Source: Epiperipatus broadwayi
Taxonomy: Eukaryota; Onychophora; Udeonychophora; Euonychophora; Peripatidae
NCBI GenBank assembly: GCA_028023455.1
Contig: JAQFVV010012423.1
Span: 6,118,269-6,182,268 of the forward strand
DNA length: 64,000 bases
Direction of reading: 5' to 3'
The notes beneath the pieces were generated by a model. It was not told the DNA's origin. It saw nothing but the letters and a program-made list of their open reading frames with translations, and made no database searches. Position 1 is the stretch's first letter; every line of letters starts with the position of its first letter. Shown piece after piece: positions 13,485 to 22,479 of the stretch. The position numbers and the translations under genes were made by a program.

Positions 13485-13700
13485 ATACATATGTATATAT
13501 GTATAACAAAATGGTATTTTTTTATCTTTTAATCATAAAGCTGAGTATACTTCTGATGCTGAGCACTATAATTACAGCATTCTTATTGTGTTGTGTTTTA
13601 AGAACGCTATGATTATGGTGCTTGATACTGAAAATGCACCCAGGTTTATGATTAAAAGATAAAAAAACCATTTTATTAACATATATATATATATATATCA
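13485..13700. repeat. Small foldback element in TA-rich DNA
   Basis: The left arm at about 13508-13540, containing TTTTATCTTTTAATCATAAA, pairs with the right arm at about 13647-13675, containing TTTATGATTAAAAGATAAAA. The spacer is about 105 bp. TA-rich sequence lies outside both arms, with a clean (TA)n at 13681-13698. No coding capacity is present. It resembles the larger foldback elements elsewhere in the window in being embedded in TA repeats. Confidence 0.6.
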
Positions 13701-14218
13701 TATTATAGTATGCTCCCTATTTAAGATTTTATATTAAAAACAAATTTGTTTCCTCTTATTTATTTTTTATTCCTACATGAACTTTTTGGTTTTAAAATAC
13801 AAATAAATATCAAGAGAATCACAATCAAAAATCAATTAAATTAGTTTAATTACATTATTTATTTGTATACATTTTTATTTAAATTAGTAAACATTTTTTT
13901 TTGTGAATTGGGAGTTCTTTATGTATATTCAATGTTAATAAATTTTGTAGAAAATTATTTAAGATATTTTTTTTTAAAATATTGATTTAATCCCTTGGAG
14001 TTTTAAATAGCTGTCAAATAGTGTGTGTGTGTGAGTGTGTGACTCTCTCTAAAAATATAAAGATAATCAGGTATCACATCATATGAAAGTTATTATAAAA
14101 TGTCATAACAATGCTTGTCAGTCTAGCAATTCTAAAAGACTTTAATACATAAAAAAATTACTTCTATAACAACCTTTGGAAAGTGCAGACAACTTATTTG
14201 CCGATAAATTATATATAT

Positions 14219-14566
14219 ATAAAATTAAGAGCATGCAAATTAGCTCTAAACAAACTTTTTTTTTATTTATGATAAATGCTACTACAAGAAAAGTCATTCA
14301 AATCATTTTTATCTTGGATTGTCCCCATCCCCAGACCAGTTTCGACCTATGGGTCTCTTCAGTGAGGAGTTGGGACATTAGATTCAAAAAACCAACTCAA
14401 GCAAAGCATTTATTTAAAAGTTAATTGTTAGAAGAAGATCTAAACCGGTCTGGGTATGGGGACAATCCAAGATAAAAATGATTTGAATGCCTTCTCTTGT
14501 AGTAGCATTTATCATAAATAAATAAAAAAGCTTGTTTAGAGCTAATTTGCATGCTCTTAATTTTAC
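14219..14566. mobile_element. Foldback element carrying a hammerhead ribozyme
   Basis: The left arm (about 14219-14341) and right arm (about 14442-14565) are near-perfect reverse complements, sharing for example AGAGCATGCAAATTAGCTCT and ATTTTTATCTTGGATTGTCC. The spacer is about 100 bp. It sits in a TA tract: TATATATATA lies just before the left arm, and a long (TA)n at 14614-14657 follows. The related repeat copy at 21.6-22.5 kb has only a short TA tract at the equivalent point and no insertion, so this is an insertion into TA repeats. The minus strand of the left part encodes a complete type I hammerhead. The right arm keeps only the cleavage triplet and one side of stem I, in the opposite orientation. 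Confidence 0.75.
14314..14380 (-). ncRNA. Type I hammerhead ribozyme candidate
   Basis: Read on the minus strand, all conserved hammerhead parts occur in order. First is the 5' side of stem I (ending TCCTCA), then the core CTGAAGA (14356-14362; fits CUGANGA). Stem II is GACC/GGTC closed by a CATA loop. GAAAC follows, with a two-base-pair stem III, and then the cleavage triplet GTC (14334-14336). The 3' side of stem I, TGGGGA, pairs with TCCTCA (one G-U). After a small internal loop GGGACA pairs with TGTCCC, giving 12 pairs in stem I. A very short stem III is usual for retroelement hammerheads. Cleavage activity is inferred, not shown. Confidence 0.78.
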
Positions 14567-14612
14567 ATATTTGTAAGTGCAAGCTATATATAAGTCATGT
14601 GACATCTGACTA

Positions 14613-14613
<1 letters not shown>

Positions 14614-14657
<44 letters not shown>
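14614..14657. repeat. (TA)n microsatellite
   Basis: About 22 uninterrupted TA units lie at the right flank of the foldback element. Confidence 0.97.
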
Positions 14658-14663
<6 letters not shown>

Positions 14664-15134
14664 GCTAAAAATAAAGATGCCTGGCAAGAAACCAATAACG
14701 TGGGGAGAGATTTGATTGCTTGAACCTTTTCCAAAGTACTGCCCATATAACCATCAAGATTCCATCTACATTTGGTGGATATAATAGTCATCTTAATAAG
14801 AATTGAATTTAAAAAGCTTTAAGAAAATAAAAGATCATTCTATCTATAAAAATATTAAACTTACCATTATTAAAGGGAAATCATAAGGAACCATTGTTTA
14901 CACTTATGCAGCTCGACCAAGCATGACATTACAAGAACTATTTGATCATCTTTCAATCAAAGAACAAGGACAATAAAATTTTTATGTAAGGCTAAAAATG
15001 ATCTTGAAAGAATTCTAATTAAACTTAAAACATTTTGAATTTCATTTTGACCTCAAGAAAATTAAGACAAAAGTTGTTCACGGAGACTTTTAAACATAGG
15101 GCTATTAGTTGAATTTTTTTTATTATTCGGAATT

Positions 15135-15185
15135 CCCAAAAAATACTGTACACAACAGGTAAACTAATGTAATTTTTTTTTTTGA
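15135..15185 (+). repeat. Start of dispersed repeat C (short copy)
   Basis: AAAATACTGTACACAACAGG followed by TAAACTAATGTAAT matches the first 40 bp of repeat C at 30275 and 42003. It follows directly on repeat A, showing that A and C were adjacent in the ancestral unit. Similarity stops where the Jockey/CR1-like copy begins. Confidence 0.6.
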
Positions 15186-15189
15186 AACT

Positions 15190-16340
15190 GGATAGATAAT
15201 TTGTATTTCATATTTATTTATTTCAACAAAAAAACACAAAGGTTTATTAATTAAATAATGGAAATAATAACATTTTAAGTATATTTAGATATTTAAATAC
15301 TATGTTTCTGAGATAACTTGGCTCAATTTCTTCTTATTGCATCATTGGAGTTCATATTTATCATGTATTTAAAGATAATATTTTATTTAATTTTCTTGGC
15401 ATCTAGTAATTTGTGGATAAGCTCATTTTATTATTTAATGTTGAAACATACATAAGCATGTAGAAATAGATAGATCATGAATTCATCTTTATTTAGTTAA
15501 AAGATATCTATCTCTAGGAAGTTTACATAGGGCTGCAGTTGATAAAAGAATAACTCTAAATTAGTTTGATATATTTTTGGTTGAGACTTAAAATATATTG
15601 TTGTGTAAATAACTTGGTACAATTAGCATAAGTATCAGTATTTGATCAAGAATCTAAGAAACATATATATAATAATAAATCTGATGTAAAGTCTAATATA
15701 TTTAATGACTACTAACAGTATTTTTTTTAATTTCATATTTTTAGATATTCAACAGGAATTTATGAAAAGGATTAATCTGAATATTTATTTTCTTCATGTA
15801 AATACAACTATAAATTACAAAATATAATGAGAGTTTATTACAGTTAATAAAATCATCCTTTATTCATTCATACATTTAATTCTATTGTAAATAAAAATGG
15901 AAGTGATTTTTTGAATTTAATTTTGTACTCTGTTTTATTCATTTTACTCAATTATTATAATTGATTTTAGTCACACGTCATTCTTACAAGTTCAATATTA
16001 TATTTACCCTTGAGATTAAAGATTATTTGATCACTTAGATATATTTTGAAATTAATGAATTAGCTTCTTCAATTCCAGAATATATTATTAAACCCTTTAT
16101 ATAAGCAACTTTGGATAAATAAAAAGTGTTATTACCATCCCTCATACTCACTTTTATGGAAATTGGCAAAGCTTTTTTACCTTTCTGTTTTATTAGAGAT
16201 TATATTTAGCTTTTCATCCATATCAATACAGAATTTGATGCTCTCCTTTTTGGATGCATAAATTAAAGGATTCATTATTACCACCATTTACCATTATAGA
16301 ATTTGCCACACAAATTCATGAGACTATTAAATAAAACAAA
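15190..16340 (+). mobile_element. Jockey/CR1-like LINE remnant, copy 1, internally deleted
   Basis: This segment aligns with 44815-46600 on the same strand. Shared blocks include AACATTTTAAGTATATTTAG, GATAACTTGGCT, TCTTGGCATCTAGT, AACTCTAAATTA, CAATTCCAGAATATATTA and ACAGAATTTGATGCTCTC. Copy 1 lacks about 610 bp that in copy 2 (about 45483-46090) encodes recognisable reverse transcriptase. It keeps only a few 3'-terminal codons of that frame (around 15862). It is therefore a deletion derivative with no coding function. Similarity between the copies fades after about 16340. Confidence 0.65.
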
Positions 16341-16693
16341 CATTCATCAACATTTATTGTTATAGAATTTGGCACACATCATGCTGGCTCAATAAATATA
16401 TCTAATAGCCTAAATATGTTTCTTTTATAGATATGTGACTTAATAAATGAGTTGTAATTTCATGATAGTAATAAAATATTTTGCAATATAAATAAATAAT
16501 TTTATATAAAACATTTTTCTTTTGTATAAAATAAATGATAATTTTAATTTAAAAGATGTTTTTCAAAAATAGTAACAATTAAAGGTAAATAGATTTTGTT
16601 TTATTACTTGTTTTGTTTGATGTCTTAATTTACAGGCAATAACAGAAGATAAAGCAAGCCCCTAACTACTTTGTGACCCTTTGGTAAATATAT

Positions 16694-18186
16694 TGTACCA
16701 ATATTGATATTGGCACATGATAATTTATCTAAAAAAGTTATTAAAATAATTTTTCATAAAAGAGTTTGAAATAAAAGTTAGAAAATAATTGATTAAAAGG
16801 GGGGGAAGGGGGAGTTTTGGTTAGAAAAGATAAACTAAAAGTTTTATAAAAAGAAGTAGAGTTTATTATTATTAGTCAAAATATAATTTAAAGTTTTAAA
16901 AAAATACAAATCTCTTTTCATTCAAATTAAAGAAAAAAGTAATTTTAAAACTAGTTATATATGTGCGATTGTAAATAAAAATAAATGTATGCGTATTAAA
17001 TAAATATTAAAAAATAAATGGAAGTTGTCATTAAAAAACAAAGCAATGGCTATTAATTAAAATATAAAACAACATGTTTTTCATGGCTATTATTAATTAA
17101 ACGATCTTCCAAAACACATTGTCAAAACATTATAAATGGAATTTTGACAACAGATATTGCCGGAGGATATTGAAAAGAAAAACACTTCACAGGTATAAAT
17201 AGTAAAATTTTATCAGATAATCAGTTCAGTTCAAAAATTAATTGAGTCAGTTAAGTCAGGACAATCAGTTGAGTTAACTGTATCCAGAAACAAAATGCAG
17301 TGCTGAGCAGCTTTTGGGAACACACATCTTTCTCCAGTAGTCAAATAAGATCAGCAATATCTGCCCATGAAATAATGTCAGCGTAACATCTTAGAAAATC
17401 TCTGTCAGTATCATAGTAATAATCATGAATAATAAGGAAACTCATCAAGAAAATATCCCAGCCAGCTGGAAGAAGCAGCAAACAAGAAGAAAACAAAGTT
17501 CTAAATCTACGTTCAAAATCCTAGGTAAACATTTGCTTATTTTCATTTATACCATAATAGCCATTGCATTAAAATTCATAAAGCCTCCAGAGACAAGTAA
17601 TTTGAACTCTATAATCATGTATAAAATGAACTATTGATGTGCGTGTTTGTGAATGTTATATGATTTTATAAACATCAAACATTATTTATGCTTTTCATAA
17701 GATATATATTATAGTGTGTTAATTTAAAATTTGTGTGTGTTATATTAGTTTAAAAAAAATTTATAAAGATGTTTAAATTTAGTAAATTAATGTTAGTTAA
17801 TAAATTGTCTTAAAATTTAAACTCTATTTGTCGGTCAATTCTTTTTATCAATTCTTTTATAAATCTTTATCAATACTTTTCACCACTAATTATGTATAAT
17901 CTATTAGTGATTACAAACAACTGAGCTAGTTGTGACTATTTAGGCATTGAGTTAGTGGCCATTGCTCAAAGTGTGTTATTTATTCATTTTTGAATAGATA
18001 ACTGGCACCTGTGTTTTTACACAAACAAAAACAAGTGCTTTGAATGTGGTGTTGAACTCAACAGCCGAGAAGAAACTATGTCCTGGAAATGTAATGCTAG
18101 TTATATATTTTATACATATTCTCTGAATATGTTCTTCTCTGCCTAAGAGACCGAGGTTTTGATGTCCCATATTCCAACCCGGTACA
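16694..18186 (+). mobile_element. LTR of an LTR retrotransposon (same family as 46.6-51 kb)
   Basis: The segment begins TGTACC (16694) and ends GGTACA (18186), the perfect TG...CA inverted termini expected of an LTR. It is flanked by ATAT on both sides (16690-16693 and 18187-18190), a possible 4-bp target duplication, though the local AT bias weakens this. It aligns in opposite orientation with 46641-48398 along its whole length. Shared stretches include TTAAAAG-GGGG, GTTAGAAAAG, TCCTAGGTAAACATTTG, AAAATGAACTATTGATGTG, TTATAAAGATGTTT and GTCGGTCA-TTCTTT. It is about 1.5 kb against 1.76 kb for the other copy. No primer binding site is evident downstream, so it may be a solo LTR. Confidence 0.72.
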
Positions 18187-18199
18187 ATATATTTGTTAA

Positions 18200-19730
18200 G
18201 AATATTTTTTTCTGTTAATATTTATTCATTATACTAAAGTTAATGACTTTTTTAAAATTATGACTGGTATTAAGGACAATATGTCAGAAAGGTCTAACTT
18301 TAATAATCATTTAGAGATGACGAAAATGGTTCAAATTATAGTAAACAACCTTGAGGCTATTAAAATTAAAATTGATGTTAAGTCAAAAAACTTAAAGGCT
18401 ACATTAGATACCAATACTAAAAATTTTGAAACTCAAAGCTAAAATGGATGCAATTTTAAAGTAGATGAATTCTAAAATGAATGTTAATTCAAAAGGATTG
18501 AGAAGGGATTTGGTAGCTGAATTGAATACTAAGATACCAAATTAGAGAATAGCTAAAAATTAAGACAATATTGTCTAACTTAGAAGGATCAAGATTTGAA
18601 ATTAATAATAAGATTTGAAATTACTAATAAGTTAGATAAGATAAAGAAAGGTGTTGGAAATTAGGTTTATTCACTTTCATCATGAGTTTTTAGAATTTCA
18701 TAATGAAAGGGAGGCTAAATTTGTAGACTATAGAAAATTGAGAACTAACACTGAAACCTGATTGAAGAAAGCAGAGTATTCTTTTCAAAATCTAGGTTTA
18801 TCTTTATTCCAGAAATAAGAATGACATGTCAGTAAATGTAGTGATGATAAAAATAAAAATAGATGATATGAAAAATGATAATCCTAAAGTTAAAAATATC
18901 TTTGATTATTTCAAATGGCAAGTTTAATAAAAATAACATTTTTGATATTGATAATTCTTCTCATGATGAAAACATTTATTTTGGTAGATGAACTTCTTTT
19001 AGAAGAGGATTATATAATAAGTTTAAAGAATGGTGACCATTTTATGTAGATAGTAATAATGAATTTCATGGTTTATTTTTTTGAGATAATAAATTTTAAA
19101 GTGTTAGTGGTTTTGTTTCCACAAAACACATAGTTGTGAATATAAAATTTTAAGTTATAAGAGAAATTTGAAAGCTGATAAAAATTTAGGATCATTACAT
19201 GAGCAAGATTTTTATAAAGTTTTGCAAGTAATATATATTTTAATGATTTAAATGTAAAGATCCATTATAACCAGATATATGATCATAAAAAATTACTTAA
19301 GGAGCAAAATATAGTAGGGATATTCAGCTCATGTCATTTTGTATCATATGACAACTGAGCACACATGAAGTGTTTAATTTATAGTAATGTTGGTTTTAGA
19401 AATATAACATACTATCAAGGCAACATGAAACATATAAATAATTACAAATATAGTCATAAATCTTTAGGTTGTAAAGTTGGAGAATTAAGGTCAGCTATTC
19501 CTGATAATAAATTTTATCTGGTATTGAGAATCTATATTTTTAGGTAAAGTAAAGACTAATTATATTAATCTAAATTTATATAGAATGTGTCATACACAGG
19601 ATTTCTATTATAAATGTCTGACGAGGATGAAAGTAAAAATTATAATGTTTCTCTTATTAATTCTCATTATTTTTAAGACGACATCTACGTATTTGAGATC
19701 TTAATTATGAGGGAGGGATATTAAGATTCT
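18200..19730 (+). pseudogene. Decayed gag-like / LTR-retroelement remnant
   Basis: From 18260 a 60-codon frame begins MTGIKDNMSERSNFNNHLEM and continues, with stops, into Lys/Asn/Asp-rich heptad-like sequence. This resembles the coiled-coil N-terminus of many LTR-retrotransposon Gag proteins. A further frame at 19365-19547 (YYQGNMKHINNYKYSHKSLG) is unrecognised. Near 19709 the purine tract GAGGGAGGGAT is followed by ATTAAGATTCTG, which looks like a polypurine tract plus the start of a 3' LTR. The putative LTR start does not match the LTR at 16694, so two elements may be joined here. Assignment is tentative. Confidence 0.4.
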
Positions 19731-20621
19731 GTAATTTGATGCCTATGATAATATTATAATGTAGCACATTTTATTCATTTTGGTTATTAGTTAAATATAT
19801 TTATTGTATTGTTGTTATAAATGATGATCAATTGTTTATCTAAGCTGTTTAATCTAATATATAGATATATCTACTCAAATTTTGATGTTATTCAAAAATA
19901 TTACAGTTTTAAAGATCCTATATTGCTTATCTTATTCTAGCTTAATCTAACATATATCAAGTGCATTATTTGTTCCAAGTTAATTCAGATAGAGTTTTGC
20001 CGATGTAGACCTGAGTAAAGTTGACTATTGATAAAATAAAACTTATGTATTTATTGGATTATTTAAGTGAATTATTCTTTCTGAATTTAGTGGTAAATTA
20101 ATTAATGGATCAGCAGAGCAAATGCAAAAAATTTCTATAATCTATATGAAGGTCTCTATAAAATATTAAAAAGAATAGGTGAAAATGTGTTTGTAGTTGA
20201 CACATCTAGTCGGCCAAAAGAACTTATAATGCCCAGAATTTAAGATCTGTGTATCTTGAGGAATAAAAGAAAATAATTAATCAAATCTGTATAAAATAAT
20301 GTTGACATTTATAAAACTAAATTGATAAAGAAATGTTATAATTTTAAATTTCTGTTTATTTGAGCTTTCTTAAAATAAAAAAGTAGTTTTAAGTAGTCAT
20401 TTGTTTAAAAGTTAAGAAAATAGACTAAGTGTTAGTGAAATTATGTTAAAAGAACTTACCTAAGAGTAAAAAGTTTAAAGTAGTAATATTGTCCATAGGA
20501 TTTTTTTAAACATTTTTCCTCTAAGTGAGAAGGAATATAATAGAATCCCATTGAAAAATTGTTTTCCTTGTGTCTATTTTTAATTTCCACGTGAATTTGT
20601 TTGTTTTAAATTCTTTTATAA
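19731..20621. other. AT-rich DNA, no feature seen
   Basis: If the purine tract near 19709 marks a 3' LTR, the LTR would lie here, but no second copy of this sequence is in the window to confirm it. No other feature was recognised. Confidence 0.4.
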
Positions 20622-20752
20622 TAGTAGTAGTAGCAGTAGTAGGAGGAGTAGCAGTAGTGGTAGCAGTAGCAGCAGTAGCAGTAGTAGTAGTAGTGATAGC
20701 AGTAGCCATAGCTGTAACCATAGCAGTAGCAGTAGCAGCAGCAGTAGCAGTA
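20622..20752 (+). repeat. Compound (AGT/AGC)n microsatellite, left
   Basis: This is a trinucleotide tract with AGT, AGC and occasional AGG or GTGGT units. It abuts the 5' end of a LINE fragment whose 3' end carries the same class of repeat. Ala/Val and Thr-rich frames across it are artefacts. Confidence 0.95.
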
Positions 20753-21464
20753 AAGGGCAGACAACAAGATGGGTGAGAAAGGTAATGTGGTATGCAAAGG
20801 ATTTGGATACAGAATTTATATCAGTATACTTCTATAAAAGGTAGGATAATTGTGTTAGGAGGATTGTTGAGTGTTATAGTGGTAAACAATGAGATTAAAA
20901 AATAGATGCATTAATAAAGAATAGGAAGTTGGAGAGATGGAGAACTAGTATGGAGAGTAAAAAGAGTTTGTATATACATAGAAGTAAATGGAACATTGGG
21001 TGTGAGTTAATTTATGATAATAGTAAGAAAAGTAGCTTATTGTTTAAGGCTTGAATGGGATCTTTAACAAGAGAATATGCATGTAAATGAAAAAAATATG
21101 GGTGATTTAGTTTGAAAATTGTATAAGGAAGATATAGAAAATATTAGGTATCTGTTGATTGAATGTAAATGCTTAAGAAATGGTACAAATAAAGAAGTTA
21201 TGGAAAAGCAAATATGAACAAAGGGATTATACAGAAAGTGGGTTATTGGTTTTTATGTGGGGTTTGGGAAAAGATAATGTGGATTTAGATATAAAGGCCA
21301 TAGAGTGGACAAAGATTATGTTGTGGAAATGGGATGGAGCAGATTATGGGAAAGTTTAGGGTGGGGAATGAAAGGAGGAGATAAAGTGTCTAACAGGTTT
21401 CTTTGGGCATAGTTGCTGAGATATTCCTGACTCTGTTTAAGGAGAAGTGATTACATCACATCAC
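20753..21464 (+). pseudogene. LINE 3' fragment (C-terminal zinc-finger region)
   Basis: Translation in shifting plus-strand frames gives ERWRTSMESKKSLYIHRSKW (near 20935), LLFKA-MGSLTREYACK (near 21040) and KLYKEDIENIRYLLIECKCL (near 21120). This pattern of a basic linker, an LLF-AR-GSL block and a Cys/His motif of the C-x2-C...H...C type is found at the C-terminus of L1/Tx1-related and similar LINE ORF2 proteins. Cys and His positions of the finger are partly lost (one CxxC reads K-LYK, one His reads Y). The fragment is about 0.7 kb and is bounded on both sides by AGY-type trinucleotide repeats. Confidence 0.6.
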
Positions 21465-21597
21465 AGTAGTAGCAGCAGCAACAGTGGCAGTAGCAGCAGC
21501 AGCAGTAGCAGTAGTAGCAGTAGTAGTGGCAGCAGTAGTAGTAGCAGTAGTAGCAGCAATAGTAGTAGCAGCAGCAGTAGCAGTAGTAGTAGTAGTA
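21465..21597 (+). repeat. Compound (AGT/AGC)n microsatellite, right
   Basis: This tract has the same composition and strand orientation as the one at 20622-20752 and directly follows the LINE fragment, so it may be its 3' tail. Confidence 0.95.
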
Positions 21598-21598
21598 A

Positions 21599-22475
21599 TT
21601 TGGATTATTTCTTTAAATACAAATAAATTATTCAAGTAAATCATGAATAAATATCAAAAAAATTACAATCATAAATCAAATATCTATATTATCTATTTGC
21701 ATATACCCTTATTTAAATTAGTAAATATTTTTATGGATTGGGTGTTCTTTATATATATTTAATGCTAATAAATTTTGTATAAAATTATTTAAGATATTTT
21801 TAAAGAATGTATATTGATGTAATCTTTGGGAGTTCTATAAATATATAGTATGTGTTGTATAAATATATAAACAACCAGTTATTACATCACATGAAAGTTG
21901 TTCTAAAGATATCATAACAATACTTATGTCAGTGCAGTGATTCTAAAAGTTCTTAATCTTTGAAAGGTGTTGATAATTAATTTTCTCATACATTAAAATA
22001 TATATTGATGAGTGAAACATAACAATGTCCAGCTAGGATTCAATAAAGTGAAGAGGAGGTTTGATTGTCTAACTACTTTCCAAAGTATTGCCCATATATC
22101 CATCAAGATTTCATCTACAATTAGAGATAATACTGGTCATCTTAATAGTAATCACAAAAAAAATCTGAAGAAAATAAAAGATTGTTCTACTTATGTAAAC
22201 AGGAAACTTACCATTATTAAATGAAACTCTCAAAAAACAGTTGTTTCAAACTGGATGGCTCAACCAAGCATGACATTCCAAGAACTATTCAATCATTATG
22301 TCAATTAAAGAACAAAAACAATAGACTCTTATGTATGGGTAAAAATCATCTTGATAAAATTCAAACTGCTTTTAAAACATTTTAAATTTATTTTTGATTT
22401 GAGAAAAGTAAGACAAAAGAAATAATTCATAAAAATTTTTAAATATTGGATTTTAGTTGAATTTTAATAAAAGCC
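21599..22475 (+). repeat. Dispersed repeat A, copy 2
   Basis: This is the counterpart of 13730-15130. It lacks the hammerhead-bearing insertion and is cut off at about 22475 by the 3' end of the minus-strand RTE element. The remaining right side of the ancestral unit (repeat C) resumes after the Penelope-like composite at about 30240. Confidence 0.7.
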
Positions 22476-22479
22476 AAAT

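Larger units (their letters stand above)
13730..15130 (+). repeat. Dispersed repeat A, copy 1
   Basis: This stretch aligns collinearly with 21599-22475. Shared blocks include TAATAAATTTTGTA, AAATTATTTAAGATATTTTT, CATATGAAAGTT/CACATGAAAGTT, GCCCATATA-CCATCAAGAT and ACCAAGCATGACATT. Copy 1 is interrupted by the inverted-repeat element with a hammerhead motif (about 14219-14610) inserted in a TA tract. I cannot assign the family; the shared segment may be an old transposon body, but no intact frame remains. Confidence 0.7.

Noticed and set aside
22012-22224. 70-codon frame in repeat A as a possible gene
   Set aside because: The same region in repeat A copy 1 is full of stops and shifts, so the frame is not maintained; it is at best an old transposon relic.
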